Positions 44,016 through 52,033 of a stretch of DNA of 64,000 nt are shown here, in pieces. The stretch's first letter is position 1. Each line of letters opens with the position of its first letter. The notes below the pieces were generated by a model, which worked only from the letters and a program-made list of their open reading frames with translations, searched no databases and was not told the origin of the DNA. Origin of the DNA: Actinoplanes derwentensis (GTDB lineage Bacteria > Actinomycetota > Actinomycetes > Mycobacteriales > Micromonosporaceae); the NCBI RefSeq assembly GCF_900104725.1, contig NZ_LT629758.1:8456001-8520000 (forward strand). The letters run 5' to 3'. The translations under genes and the position numbers were made by a program.

Positions 44016-44995
44016 CAGTGTCCCTCCAGTGCTCGATGACCCTGCTCGACCAGCGCGGGAACCATCGCGCCCATGGTGTCGAAACCAGGGCCGACCGTCT
44101 GGCCCTTGGTGTAGCGGAAGTGCACGCCTTCGAGGATGACGGCGAGTTTGAACGCGGCGAACGCCACGTACCAGTGCAGATCGCTGACGTCGCGCTTACT
44201 GCGCTCGGCATAGCGGGCGGCGATCTCATCGAGTGAGGGGTGCCCGGGAATGTCGATCGGGGCGACCGGCACACCGTCGAGTTCCAGCAGCGGCCGCCCG
44301 GCGTACACCTGCATCAGCGCGAGATCGCTGAGCGGATCACCCAGTGTGGACATCTCCCAGTCCAACACGGCGTTGACCGTCAGATCATCACTGACCAGCA
44401 CATTGTCCAGCCGGAAGTCGCCGTGCACGACCGCGCCCGGCCCGCCGTCCGGGATGTCCGTGGCGAGGCGGGCGTGCAGCTCCTCGATCCCGGACAGCTC
44501 CCGGCTGCGGGACGCGTCGAGTTGCTGCTTCCACCGGCGCACCTGACGGACGTTGAAACCGGCCGGCTTGCCGAAGTCGCCCAGCCCGATCGCCTGCGGG
44601 TCCAGCGCGTGCAGGTCGGCGAGCGTGTCGACCAGGGTGAGGTTGAGTTCGCGGAACGCCTGCGCGCCGAGCCCGCCGGCATCCCGGTGGATCGTGCCGT
44701 CGACGTGCTCCATCAGGTAGAACGGCGCCCCGATCACCGCGGTGTCGGTGCACAGCCGCACCGGCCTGGGCACCGGGTAACCGGCCTTGGACAGGGCGTC
44801 GAGAACCTTGTGCTCGCGGGCCATGTCGTGGGCGGTGGGCAGCACGTGCCCCAGCGGCGGGCGGCGCAGCACCCAGCGGTCGGCGCCGTCGGTCACCGCA
44901 TAGGTGAGGTTCGACTTGCCGCCCGCGAACATCGTCGCACTCAGCGGCGGACTGTCCAGATAGGCCTGGAGTCTCTCCAGGTCGAGGCCCTTCAT
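44015..44995 (-). CDS. APH-family phosphotransferase (LvaA / ACAD10-11 kinase-like)
   Basis: Aminoglycoside-phosphotransferase-fold kinase. The nucleotide-binding region is MFAGGKSNLTYAVTDGADRW then VLRRPPLG (about 22-48), the catalytic loop VVHGDFRLDNVLV (about 190-202; HGDxxxxN) and the magnesium motif VLDWEMSTLGDPLSDLAL (about 211-228). 326 residues. ATG 44995 overlaps the preceding SDR stop by four bases; the frame open further upstream belongs to no gene. Operon context with an acyl-CoA dehydrogenase and SDRs matches kinases that phosphorylate 4-hydroxyacyl-CoA rather than antibiotics. Confidence 0.9.
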   Translation of the reverse strand: MKGLDLERLQAYLDSPPLSATMFAGGKSNLTYAVTDGADRWVLRRPPLGHVLPTAHDMAREHKVLDALSKAGYPVPRPVRLCTDTAVIGAPFYLMEHVDGTIHRDAGGLGAQAFRELNLTLVDTLADLHALDPQAIGLGDFGKPAGFNVRQVRRWKQQLDASRSRELSGIEELHARLATDIPDGGPGAVVHGDFRLDNVLVSDDLTVNAVLDWEMSTLGDPLSDLALMQVYAGRPLLELDGVPVAPIDIPGHPSLDEIAARYAERSKRDVSDLHWYVAFAAFKLAVILEGVHFRYTKGQTVGPGFDTMGAMVPALVEQGHRALEGH

Positions 44996-45777
44996 TTCGA
45001 CTCGAAACCGCGCTGGAGTTTGTTCATGCCTCCCAGCCAACGGTCCGGATCGCTCGCGCGCAAGCGGTAGTACTCCTCGACTTCCGGATGCGGGAGGATC
45101 AGGAAACCGGTGCCGTCCAGCGACTCGGCGACCAGGTCGGCCACCGCCGAGGGCGCCAGCGCACCGTCGGCCAGCAGCGAGGCCGCCCCACTGCCACGGT
45201 CGTTGCCGCGGGTCAGCATGTCGGTGCGGACACCCTGCGGGCAGAGAGCCTGCACGATCAAACCCCGATGGGCGTACGTCGCTCGAAGCCACTCGGCATA
45301 GGCCAGCGCCGCGTGTTTCGTCACCGAGTAGGTCGCACTGCCCAGCAGTGTCAGCAGCCCGGCCGCACTGACCGTCAGGAGCAGCCGTTTCGGTTCGCTA
45401 CTGTCCAGCCAGCGGGGCAGCAGCGCCCGGCTCACGTAGACGTGCGACATCACGTTGACACCGAAGTCCCGCTGCCACTGGTCGTCCGGGGTCGTCTCGT
45501 TCCCGGCCGACAGCACTCCGGCGTTGGAGCAGAACAGGTCGATGCCGCCCAGTTCGGCCCAGGCGGTGTCGACCAGATGCCGGACGTCGTCCTCACTTGC
45601 CGCGTCGCCGGGCACCGCTATCCCGCCGATCTCGCCGGCCACGGCATGGGCCGCCTCCGCGTTCAGGTCGTTGACCACGACCCGGGCGCCGTCAGCGGCG
45701 AACCGCCGGGCCAGCGCCGCCCCGATCCCGCCACCCGCACCGGTGACGACGACCCGCTCGGGCGCGCCCGGGCTCAC
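44992..45777 (-). CDS. Short-chain dehydrogenase/reductase
   Basis: NAD(P)-dependent oxidoreductase. The cofactor motif is VVTGAGGGIGAALARRFA (about 9-26), NAG is in FCSNAGVLSAG (about 87-97), and the catalytic Ser-Tyr-Lys is in LTVSAAGLLTLLGSATYSVT then KHAALAYAEWL (Tyr and Lys in YSVTK). 261 residues. Its ATG overlaps the stop of the first SDR by four bases and its own stop overlaps the kinase start. Second gene of the operon; candidate for 4-oxo/4-hydroxyacyl-CoA interconversion. Confidence 0.93.
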   Translation of the reverse strand: MSPGAPERVVVTGAGGGIGAALARRFAADGARVVVNDLNAEAAHAVAGEIGGIAVPGDAASEDDVRHLVDTAWAELGGIDLFCSNAGVLSAGNETTPDDQWQRDFGVNVMSHVYVSRALLPRWLDSSEPKRLLLTVSAAGLLTLLGSATYSVTKHAALAYAEWLRATYAHRGLIVQALCPQGVRTDMLTRGNDRGSGAASLLADGALAPSAVADLVAESLDGTGFLILPHPEVEEYYRLRASDPDRWLGGMNKLQRGFESK

Positions 45778-46520
45778 TGGACGGCCCCGGTCAGGGTCAG
45801 ACCGCCGTCGATCACGATGGTCTGCCCGGTGATCCAGGCGGCGTCGGGGGAACAGAGGAACGCCACGGTCCCGGCCACATCGCTGGTGTCGCCGAGCCGC
45901 TGGAGCGGGTAGGTGGCCGCCACCTCCGCTTCCCGCCCCTCGTACAGCGCCGAGGCGAACCGGGTCTTCACGACCGCGGGCGCGACCGCGTTGACCCGGA
46001 TCTTCGGAGCCAGCTCGACCGCCAGTTCCTCGGTGAGGTGGATCAGCGCCGCCTTGGTGGTGCCGTAGAACGCGATCCCCGGTGCCGGCCGGACCCCGGA
46101 GACCGACGAGATGTTGACGATCGAGCCACCGGTCTCGGCCAGGCCGCCGCGCAGTGCCTCCTGGATCCAGCCGAGCGTGCCGATCAGGTTGACCTCGGCC
46201 ATCTTGCGGGCGGCGTTGAGGTCGAGGGTGGCCAGCGGGCCGTACGCCGGGTTGATCCCGATGTTGTTGATCAGTGTGGTGACCGGCCCGAACTTCTCCC
46301 GCACCGCGTCGATCACGGCGGTTCGGTGGGCGGGATCGTCACCCTTGCCGGCCACGCCGAGGGCCACCTCGGGGCCGCCGAGCTCCTTCACCGCGGCCTC
46401 GAGGGCCTCGGCGTCACGGCCGGTGACGGCGACTCTGGCTCCCTGAGCGATGAAGCGTTGCGCGATGGCGAACCCGATTCCCCGGCTTGCTCCGGTCACG
46501 ATTGCTACCTGGTCAGCCAT
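45774..46520 (-). CDS. Short-chain dehydrogenase/reductase, FabG-like; first gene of operon
   Basis: NAD(P)-dependent oxidoreductase of the 3-oxoacyl reductase type. Motifs: VTGASRGIGFAIAQRFIAQG (about 8-27), NNIGINPAYGP (about 86-96), the catalytic Ser in VNISSVSGVRPA and Tyr-x3-Lys in FYGTTKAALIH, then the NAVAPAVVKTRF segment. 248 residues. A perfect AGGAGG lies 7 bases before the ATG. The 45-base gap to the upstream importer gene contains an operator-like palindrome (46545-46563), so this operon probably has its own promoter. Confidence 0.93.
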   Translation of the reverse strand: MADQVAIVTGASRGIGFAIAQRFIAQGARVAVTGRDAEALEAAVKELGGPEVALGVAGKGDDPAHRTAVIDAVREKFGPVTTLINNIGINPAYGPLATLDLNAARKMAEVNLIGTLGWIQEALRGGLAETGGSIVNISSVSGVRPAPGIAFYGTTKAALIHLTEELAVELAPKIRVNAVAPAVVKTRFASALYEGREAEVAATYPLQRLGDTSDVAGTVAFLCSPDAAWITGQTIVIDGGLTLTGAVQ

Positions 46521-46544
46521 CGCCCAACCTCCTGGAGTCGTCTT

Positions 46545-46563
46545 TTTGCAGTCTGAGTGCAGA
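46545..46563. promoter_or_regulatory. TTTRCA...AGTGY operator, site 2 (SDR operon)
   Basis: TTTGCAGTCTGAGTGCAGA, symmetrical about TGCA-N7-TGCA, lies between the importer's last gene and the first SDR gene, 24 bases before the SDR start. It shares TTT-R-CA and AGTGY positions with sites 1 and 3. Confidence 0.5.
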
Positions 46564-46565
46564 TA

Positions 46566-47828
46566 TTACGCGGCCGGTACGCCGTTCGGTGGCGGCGTCA
46601 CGGCCTGACCCTGGTACGGAGCGACCGGGCCGTCATTGTCGTCGGTGGTGTACGGAGTCCCGAAGTAGACGGCCTTGCCCTTCTCGACCCTGGTGAGCTG
46701 CTGGCCGCCGTACCCCGAGTGATCCTGCGCGGAGAACCGCAGCGGCACCAGCCCCGGACCCTGGAAACCGTTCTTCTGTACCGCTTCGATGATCTTGTCG
46801 CGGGTCAGGTCCTTGCCCGCGGCCTGCAGCGCCTGCACGAACAGGTAGCCGACCGACATGCCGTAGACGACGTTGTTGTCGAACTCGGCATTGCCGTTGT
46901 GTTCCGTGTTGACCTTCTTGAACAGCTGGATCCACGGGTTGGCCTCGTCGGTGTTCAGCGGCAGGTAGTTGGCCGCCACCAGGCCCTCCATCAACGGCGC
47001 GGCAGCACCCAGGGTCTTGGCGACGGTGGTCGGGTCGGCTCCGACGTTACTGACGACGAACTGCGGTTTGAAGGCGATCTTCGCAGCGGTGCCGATCGAC
47101 AGGGCGGTGAAACCGGGCACAGTGGCCAGGAGCACGACCTCGCAGCCGGCCGCCTTCAGCGCACCCATCTGCGGGCCGACGTTCGGATTGCTGGTCACGT
47201 AGCTCTCCTTGGCCGTGACCGCCCCGATGACCTTCTCGATCCCGGCCAGGCTGTCCCGGCCGAAGTCGTCGTCCTGGCCGAGGAAACAGGCCTTCTTACC
47301 GGCCAGGTTCTCCTTCACGTACGTCCCCAGGATCTTGCCCTCGACGGTGTAGTCCGGGTTGAACCCGAACGTCCCCGGATACTTGTCCGGTTGGTTCCAG
47401 CTGCGGCTGCCGCTGGCCACGAAGAGGTCGGGCACCCGGTTGGTCTTCAGGAAGTCGAGCACGCCGGTGTGCGTCGGCGTGCCGAGGCCGTTGAGGATCG
47501 CGAAGACCTTGTCCTGCAGTACCAGCTCGCGCACCACGGTCTGGGTGTTCGCGGGGTTGTAGCCGTCATCCTTGATCTTGTATTCGATGGTGCGGCCGTG
47601 CACACCGCCGTTCTTGTTGACGAAGTCGAAGTAGGCCTTGGTGGCCGGTGCGATCTTCGAGTAGCCGCCGGCAGCCGGGCCGGTCAGCGGCATGTGGGTG
47701 CCGACCGTGATCGTCTTGTCGGTCACGCCCGGCACATCGGCACCGCTCGTCCCGCCGCCACCCTCACTGGTGCAGCCCGCGGTGGCGAGCAGCATGGCGG
47801 CCAGAGCCGCTGTCGCTGTGCGTTTCAT
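46566..47828 (-). CDS. ABC importer substrate-binding lipoprotein (branched-chain amino acid type)
   Basis: Extracytoplasmic ligand-binding protein (Leu/Ile/Val-binding fold). The N-terminus MKRTATAALAAMLLATAGCT has a lipobox with Cys19, so it is lipid-anchored. The body includes TITVGTHMPLTGPAAGGYSK, NGGVHGRTIEYKIKDDGYNP and GLGTPTHTGVLDFL, as usual for the family. 420 residues. Ribosome-binding site AGGAGG precedes the ATG, which overlaps the permease stop by four bases. Family members bind branched amino acids but also urea, amides or aromatic and hydroxy acids; the neighbouring acyl-CoA genes favour an organic acid (inference). Confidence 0.92.
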   Translation of the reverse strand: MKRTATAALAAMLLATAGCTSEGGGGTSGADVPGVTDKTITVGTHMPLTGPAAGGYSKIAPATKAYFDFVNKNGGVHGRTIEYKIKDDGYNPANTQTVVRELVLQDKVFAILNGLGTPTHTGVLDFLKTNRVPDLFVASGSRSWNQPDKYPGTFGFNPDYTVEGKILGTYVKENLAGKKACFLGQDDDFGRDSLAGIEKVIGAVTAKESYVTSNPNVGPQMGALKAAGCEVVLLATVPGFTALSIGTAAKIAFKPQFVVSNVGADPTTVAKTLGAAAPLMEGLVAANYLPLNTDEANPWIQLFKKVNTEHNGNAEFDNNVVYGMSVGYLFVQALQAAGKDLTRDKIIEAVQKNGFQGPGLVPLRFSAQDHSGYGGQQLTRVEKGKAVYFGTPYTTDDNDGPVAPYQGQAVTPPPNGVPAA

Positions 47829-48814
47829 CGGTTCCTCCTGATCAGGCGTGAAATGCGAGATGGAATTGACGCGAGGCCGCCCGGGGCGGCGAGCATGACG
47901 ACGACGAGCACCACACCGAAGACGACCAGCGCGAGGTTGCCCTCGAGCCGCTGGGACCCGGTCGACTCGCCGACCGCCTGAGAAAGGGCCGGTAGGAGCA
48001 CCAGCAGGACCGCGCCCCACAACGCCCCGAACAGGCTGCCCAGGCCACCGATCACGATGGCCATCAGCAGGAAGAGCGAGAGAGTCAGCGGGAACGCGCC
48101 GGGCGACACACTCTGCGCGAGCACGGCGAACAGCGCGCCGGCGATTCCGGCGCAGGCGGCGCTCACCACGAAGGCCAGCACCTGGGTACGCGCCACGTCG
48201 ACGCCGGCCAGCTTCGCCGCGGTCTCGTCGTCCCGGACCGCACGCAGGTCCCGCCCGAACCGGCCGCGCACCAGCAACGCCAGCAGCAGCACCACGATCA
48301 GGGCCGCGCTCCAGCACAGCCAGACCTGCCACTGCTCCATCGGCACCGTCTCCGGCGGCGGGTCCAGCGCCACCGACAGCCCTTGATCGCTGTTGAACGT
48401 CTCGTCGAACGTGCTGGTCACCGACGGCACCACGGTCGCCACGGCGAGCGTCAGCCCGGCCAGGTAGGGACCGCGCAGCCGGGCCGCGGCCAGACCGATC
48501 ACCGCCCCCGCCACGGTCGTGGTCAGGACGGCGACGGCGAAACTGAGCGGCAGGTTCAGGAACTTGTTCTGGGTCAGCGCGAGCGTGTACGCGCCGGTCG
48601 CCATCAGGGCGCCGTGCCCGAGCGAGAGCTGACCGTTGAGTCCGGTCAGGACGGTCAGCCCGGCGGTCACGCACAGGTAGGCACCGACCGTGGCCAGCTG
48701 ATAGTTCCGGAACGGTGGCAACACGAACGTCAGAGCGACCACCAGGAGCGCGCCGAGGGTGATCACCACGGCGGGGTGCGGCCGCACCTTGCGGACGATT
48801 TCGATGGTTGTCAT
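47825..48814 (-). CDS. Branched-chain-type ABC transporter permease, LivM-like
   Basis: Second membrane subunit of the importer. About ten transmembrane segments in 329 residues. Family markers are GLNGQLSLGHGALMATGAYT (about 61-80), RAVRDDETAAKLAGVDVA (about 206-223, EAA-like ATPase-contact loop) and GGLGSLFGALWGAVLLVLLP. ATG 48814 overlaps the stop of the LivH-like gene by four bases and the protein's own stop overlaps the binding-protein start. Confidence 0.93.
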   Translation of the reverse strand: MTTIEIVRKVRPHPAVVITLGALLVVALTFVLPPFRNYQLATVGAYLCVTAGLTVLTGLNGQLSLGHGALMATGAYTLALTQNKFLNLPLSFAVAVLTTTVAGAVIGLAAARLRGPYLAGLTLAVATVVPSVTSTFDETFNSDQGLSVALDPPPETVPMEQWQVWLCWSAALIVVLLLALLVRGRFGRDLRAVRDDETAAKLAGVDVARTQVLAFVVSAACAGIAGALFAVLAQSVSPGAFPLTLSLFLLMAIVIGGLGSLFGALWGAVLLVLLPALSQAVGESTGSQRLEGNLALVVFGVVLVVVMLAAPGGLASIPSRISRLIRRNR

Positions 48815-49689
48815 GCCACCCTCGCCTTCGAGCTGGAGAACAGTCCGCCCGGCCGGCCGAGCAACACCACCACGAGCAGGGTGAGGACGGCCATCGGGGC
48901 GACCGTGACGTCGACGTATCCGCTGACGTACGACAGCAGCAGCCCCACCACGAGCCCGCCGACCACGGCTCCGATCGGACTGTCCAGTCCACCCACGACG
49001 GCCGCCGTGAACGCCGACACGAACACCACGTCCATGGCCGTCGGATGCACTCCCAGCTCGGTGGGGACGACCAGCATCCCGGCCAGCGAGCCGACCGCGG
49101 CGGCGAGGGCCCAGCCCAGCGTCAACATGCCGCCGACCGAGACCCCGAGCAGCCGGGACACGTCCGGTGCGAAGGCCGCCGCCCGCATCCGCAGGCCCAC
49201 GGCGGTCCGGGTGAACAGCAGCGTGAGTGCCACGACCACCGCGCCCACCGCGCCGACGACGAACAGGTCGTAACGCGACAGCAGTGCCACCCCGCCGACC
49301 TCGAACGCGTCCCGGCTGAACGGCGTCCGCATCGGCTGGAACTCGTTGCCGTAGACGATGCCCAGCGCGCCCTGCAGGATCAGGACCAGGCCGAGCGCCA
49401 CCACCACCCCGTTGAGCGGCGACGAATGGTCCACGAACCGCATCACCACCCGCTCGACGGTGACGCCCAGCAACAGCCCGGCCAGCAGTGCCGCCACGAA
49501 CCCGAGCCAGTACGACCCGGTCGCGTTCGTCACCGACCAGGCGACGTAGACGGCGGCGACGGCCATCGCGCCCTGTGCGAAATTGACGATCCGGGCCGCC
49601 CGCCAGATCAGCACGAGAGCCAGCGCGAACGCGGCGTAGACCAGCCCACGGCTCAGCCCGTCGAAGGTCAGATAGATGAATTCGCCCAT
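48811..49689 (-). CDS. Branched-chain-type ABC transporter permease, LivH-like
   Basis: First membrane subunit of the importer. Eight or so helices in 292 residues. Markers: DGLSRGLVYAAFALALVLIW at the N-terminus, ARIVNFAQGAMAVAAVYVAW, a central TRTAVGLRMRAAAFAPDVSR loop contacting the ATPase and GVSVGGMLTLGWALAAAVGS. The ATG overlaps the LivF-like stop by one base, so translation is coupled along the operon. Confidence 0.93.
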   Translation of the reverse strand: MGEFIYLTFDGLSRGLVYAAFALALVLIWRAARIVNFAQGAMAVAAVYVAWSVTNATGSYWLGFVAALLAGLLLGVTVERVVMRFVDHSSPLNGVVVALGLVLILQGALGIVYGNEFQPMRTPFSRDAFEVGGVALLSRYDLFVVGAVGAVVVALTLLFTRTAVGLRMRAAAFAPDVSRLLGVSVGGMLTLGWALAAAVGSLAGMLVVPTELGVHPTAMDVVFVSAFTAAVVGGLDSPIGAVVGGLVVGLLLSYVSGYVDVTVAPMAVLTLLVVVLLGRPGGLFSSSKARVA

Positions 49690-50408
49690 CAGAACCCCAG
49701 GTAGGCGTGTCGGAGATCGGTGTCGTCGCGGAGCACCGAGGCCTTGTTGCGGGTGACCACCCGGCCCAGCGACAGCACCACCCCCTCGTCGGCGATGGAG
49801 AGCGCGCTGCGCACGTTCTGCTCGACCAGCAGCACCGCGAGGCCGGTGCGATCCCGCAGGTCACGCAGCAGGGCCATGATCTGGCCGGTCACTTTCGGCG
49901 CCAACCCCAGCGACGGCTCGTCGAGCAGCAGCAGTCTCGGCCGTCCGACCAGGGCGCGGCCCAGGGCGAGCATCTGCCGCTCGCCACCGGAGAGCTGGTG
50001 ACCGGCGGAGGATCGGCGCTGCGCCAGCGGCGGGAACAACTCGTAGACCTCGTCGAGCGCCACGCGGGCGTCGGCCCGGTCGCGCCGCCACAGGCCGCCG
50101 AGCCGTAGGTTCTCGTCGACGGTCAGTTCGGTGACCACGCCACGGCCCTCGGGGACGTGGGCGATCCCGCGCCGCACCAGATGCTCCACTCTGGTGCCGG
50201 CCAGCTCGGCGCCGTCGAGAGCGACCCGGCCCCGGGACGTCCTGATCAGCCCGGACAGGGCGCGCAGCAGAGTGGTCTTGCCGGCGCCGTTCGCGCCGAG
50301 GACGGCGACGATCTCTCCCGGCCGGACGGTGAGATCCACATCGTGCAGGACCGGGGCCGCGCCGTACCCGGCGGTCAGGCCCTCGACCTCCAGCAACGTG
50401 CCGCTCAT
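49689..50408 (-). CDS. Branched-chain-type ABC transporter ATPase, LivF-like
   Basis: Cytoplasmic ATPase subunit. Walker A GANGAGKTTLLRALSG (about 34-49), signature LSGGERQMLALGRAL (about 133-147), Walker B LLLLDEPSLGLAPKV (about 153-167) and the switch His segment VLLVEQNVRSAL. 239 residues. It is separated from the LivG-like gene by 143 bases, the only large gap in the importer operon. Confidence 0.95.
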   Translation of the reverse strand: MSGTLLEVEGLTAGYGAAPVLHDVDLTVRPGEIVAVLGANGAGKTTLLRALSGLIRTSRGRVALDGAELAGTRVEHLVRRGIAHVPEGRGVVTELTVDENLRLGGLWRRDRADARVALDEVYELFPPLAQRRSSAGHQLSGGERQMLALGRALVGRPRLLLLDEPSLGLAPKVTGQIMALLRDLRDRTGLAVLLVEQNVRSALSIADEGVVLSLGRVVTRNKASVLRDDTDLRHAYLGF

Positions 50409-50551
50409 CGGGAGTTTCCCAGTGCGACCGGGGTACGGGTGATCATCGGCGCTCCTCCTTCGGGGCCGTTCTCCGGGTATGCCGCTGAAAGCCGTGTCAT
50501 GACCGGCTTTTCGGGTATGCGAATAGAAAGAACGCGAGTGAGACGGGTGGG

Positions 50552-51259
50552 TCAGGCCGCGACGCCGAGATAGGCCTCGGTGACCTTGGGGTTCGCACTG
50601 ATCTCACCCGGGGTGCCGAGCGCGATCGGCTTGCCGAAGTCCAGCACCAGGATCTCGTCGCAGACCGACATCACCAGGTCCATGTGGTGCTCGACCAGCA
50701 GAACGGTGGTGCCGATCTCGGTGATCAGGGTGCCCAGCCAGCGGATCTCGTCGGCGTCCAGGCCGCCCGCCGGCTCGTCGAGCATCAGGATGCGTGGCTT
50801 CGCGACCAGGGCGCGAGCCAGCTCGACGCGTTTGCGGATCGCGTACGGCAAAGCTGCTGGATATGCCTCCGCAAACCCCGCGACGCCGCATCGCTCCAAA
50901 GCGGCCAGTGCCTCGGTCTCGGCCCGCCGGTGTCTTGCGCCGACCATCACGTTCTCCAGGACGGTCATGCCGGCGAACTGGCCGACACCTTGAAGAGTCC
51001 GGGAGATCCCGAGCCGGTTGAGGTGGTGCGGGCGTGGCCGCCACGGCTTGCCGTCGAGCGTGAGCGACCCGGAGGTCGGCTGCACGAAACCGCTGATGAC
51101 GTTGAAGAGAGTGGTCTTGCCGGCGCCGTTCGGCCCGATGACGCCCACGATCCGGCCCGGGGCCACGCGCAGGGAGACGGTGTCGAGAGCGGTCAGGCCG
51201 CCGAAGCGGACGGTGATGTCGTGGAGTGCCAACTCTTTAAGGGGAGGGTCTGTTGACAT
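50552..51259 (-). CDS. Branched-chain-type ABC transporter ATPase, LivG-like
   Basis: First gene of the importer operon. Walker A GPNGAGKTTLFNVISG (about 42-57), Walker B ILMLDEPAGGLDADE (about 157-171), switch His in TVLLVEHHMDLVM and the terminal ANPKVTEAYLGV typical of LivG. The signature loop reads LPYAIRKRVELARAL rather than LSGGQ, as occurs in LivG-type subunits. 235 residues. The promoter region 51260-51340 carries a perfect palindrome. Confidence 0.95.
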   Translation of the reverse strand: MSTDPPLKELALHDITVRFGGLTALDTVSLRVAPGRIVGVIGPNGAGKTTLFNVISGFVQPTSGSLTLDGKPWRPRPHHLNRLGISRTLQGVGQFAGMTVLENVMVGARHRRAETEALAALERCGVAGFAEAYPAALPYAIRKRVELARALVAKPRILMLDEPAGGLDADEIRWLGTLITEIGTTVLLVEHHMDLVMSVCDEILVLDFGKPIALGTPGEISANPKVTEAYLGVAA

Positions 51260-51312
51260 GGCTGCCTCGCCGGACCGGTGGAAGTCCTGTGTGGGAGATG
51301 GAGCCTCAACTA

Positions 51313-51331
51313 TTTACACTTGGAGTGTAAC
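51313..51331. promoter_or_regulatory. TTTRCA...AGTGY operator, site 3 (importer)
   Basis: TTTACACTTGGAGTGTAAC contains the perfect inverted repeat TTACACT-TGG-AGTGTAA (51314-51330), 54 bases before the LivG-like start. It is the best-formed of the three similar sites. Confidence 0.65.
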
Positions 51332-51385
51332 TTTCTCGGCGGACTCGTCAACCACTTGCGATGTCCCTGTTACGGGCTTGTTTTC

Positions 51386-52021
51386 TCAGGCCACTCCGAC
51401 GGGCCGGAACTGCACGCTGACCCGCGGCCCGACCGGCTTCGCGGTCTTCGGCACGGCGTGCTCCCAGGTGCGCTGACAGGAGCCGCCCATCACGATCAGA
51501 TCGCCGTGCCCGAGTGGGAACCGCAGAGTGTCGTGCCCGCCGGCCCGTGGTCGCAACAGCAGGTTGCGTGGCGAACCGAACGAGACGATCGCGACCAGGG
51601 TGTCCTCGGTGGCGGACCGGCCGAGGGTGTCGCCGTGCCAGGCCACGCTGTCGCGCCCGTCGCGGTAGAGACACATGCCCGCGGTCACGAACTCCTCGCC
51701 CAGCTCCTCGGCGTAGTGCCGGTTCAGCTCGGCTTTCGCCGCGGTCAAGGCGGGATGTGGCAGCGGCTCCCGTGGGCCGAACCACCGCAGGAGCCGGGGG
51801 ACGTCGACGACGTCGTCGAACATCTTCCGCCGCTCGGCACGCCAGTCGATGCCGAGCAGGGTCTCGAAGACGGCGTCGGAGCCGTGCAGCCACCCGGGAA
51901 GCACGTCGACCCAGGCGCCTGCGGTGAGCCGATGCCGGGCCGGCCGGCCGGTCAGTGGTGCGACCGTCTCGGCCGGCCCGGAGATCAGGTCGAAGAACGA
52001 AGGCTGGTAGGCGCTGGTCAT
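51386..52021 (-). CDS. alkB: AlkB-like Fe(II)/2-oxoglutarate DNA dealkylase
   Basis: Oxidative demethylase repairing 1-methyladenine and 3-methylcytosine. The iron ligands are in VAWHGDTLG (His and Asp, about 126-134) and WEHAVPKT (His, about 185-192). The 2-oxoglutarate Arg pair is in GPRVSVQFRP at the C-terminus. 211 residues. ATG 52021 lies 6 bases after a TAACAT box (reverse strand), so it can be leaderless. It sits 9 bases behind the MFS exporter stop on the same strand but probably has its own promoter. Complements ogt and alkA in this window. Confidence 0.9.
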   Translation of the reverse strand: MTSAYQPSFFDLISGPAETVAPLTGRPARHRLTAGAWVDVLPGWLHGSDAVFETLLGIDWRAERRKMFDDVVDVPRLLRWFGPREPLPHPALTAAKAELNRHYAEELGEEFVTAGMCLYRDGRDSVAWHGDTLGRSATEDTLVAIVSFGSPRNLLLRPRAGGHDTLRFPLGHGDLIVMGGSCQRTWEHAVPKTAKPVGPRVSVQFRPVGVA

Positions 52022-52027
52022 GCCGCC

Positions 52028-52033
52028 ATGTTA
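52028..52033 (-). promoter_or_regulatory. -10 box of alkB
   Basis: TAACAT on the reverse strand, 6 bases before ATG 52021; it overlaps the stop codon of the exporter gene. Confidence 0.4.

Noticed and set aside
44015..44995. Aminoglycoside-resistance phosphotransferase
   Set aside because: The fold is right, but the operon (SDRs, acyl-CoA dehydrogenase) points to an acyl-CoA-directed kinase and no antibiotic-specific feature is visible.
50409..50551. Extra small gene in the gap between the two importer ATPase genes
   Set aside because: No frame with a start, ribosome-binding site and plausible composition was found on the operon strand.
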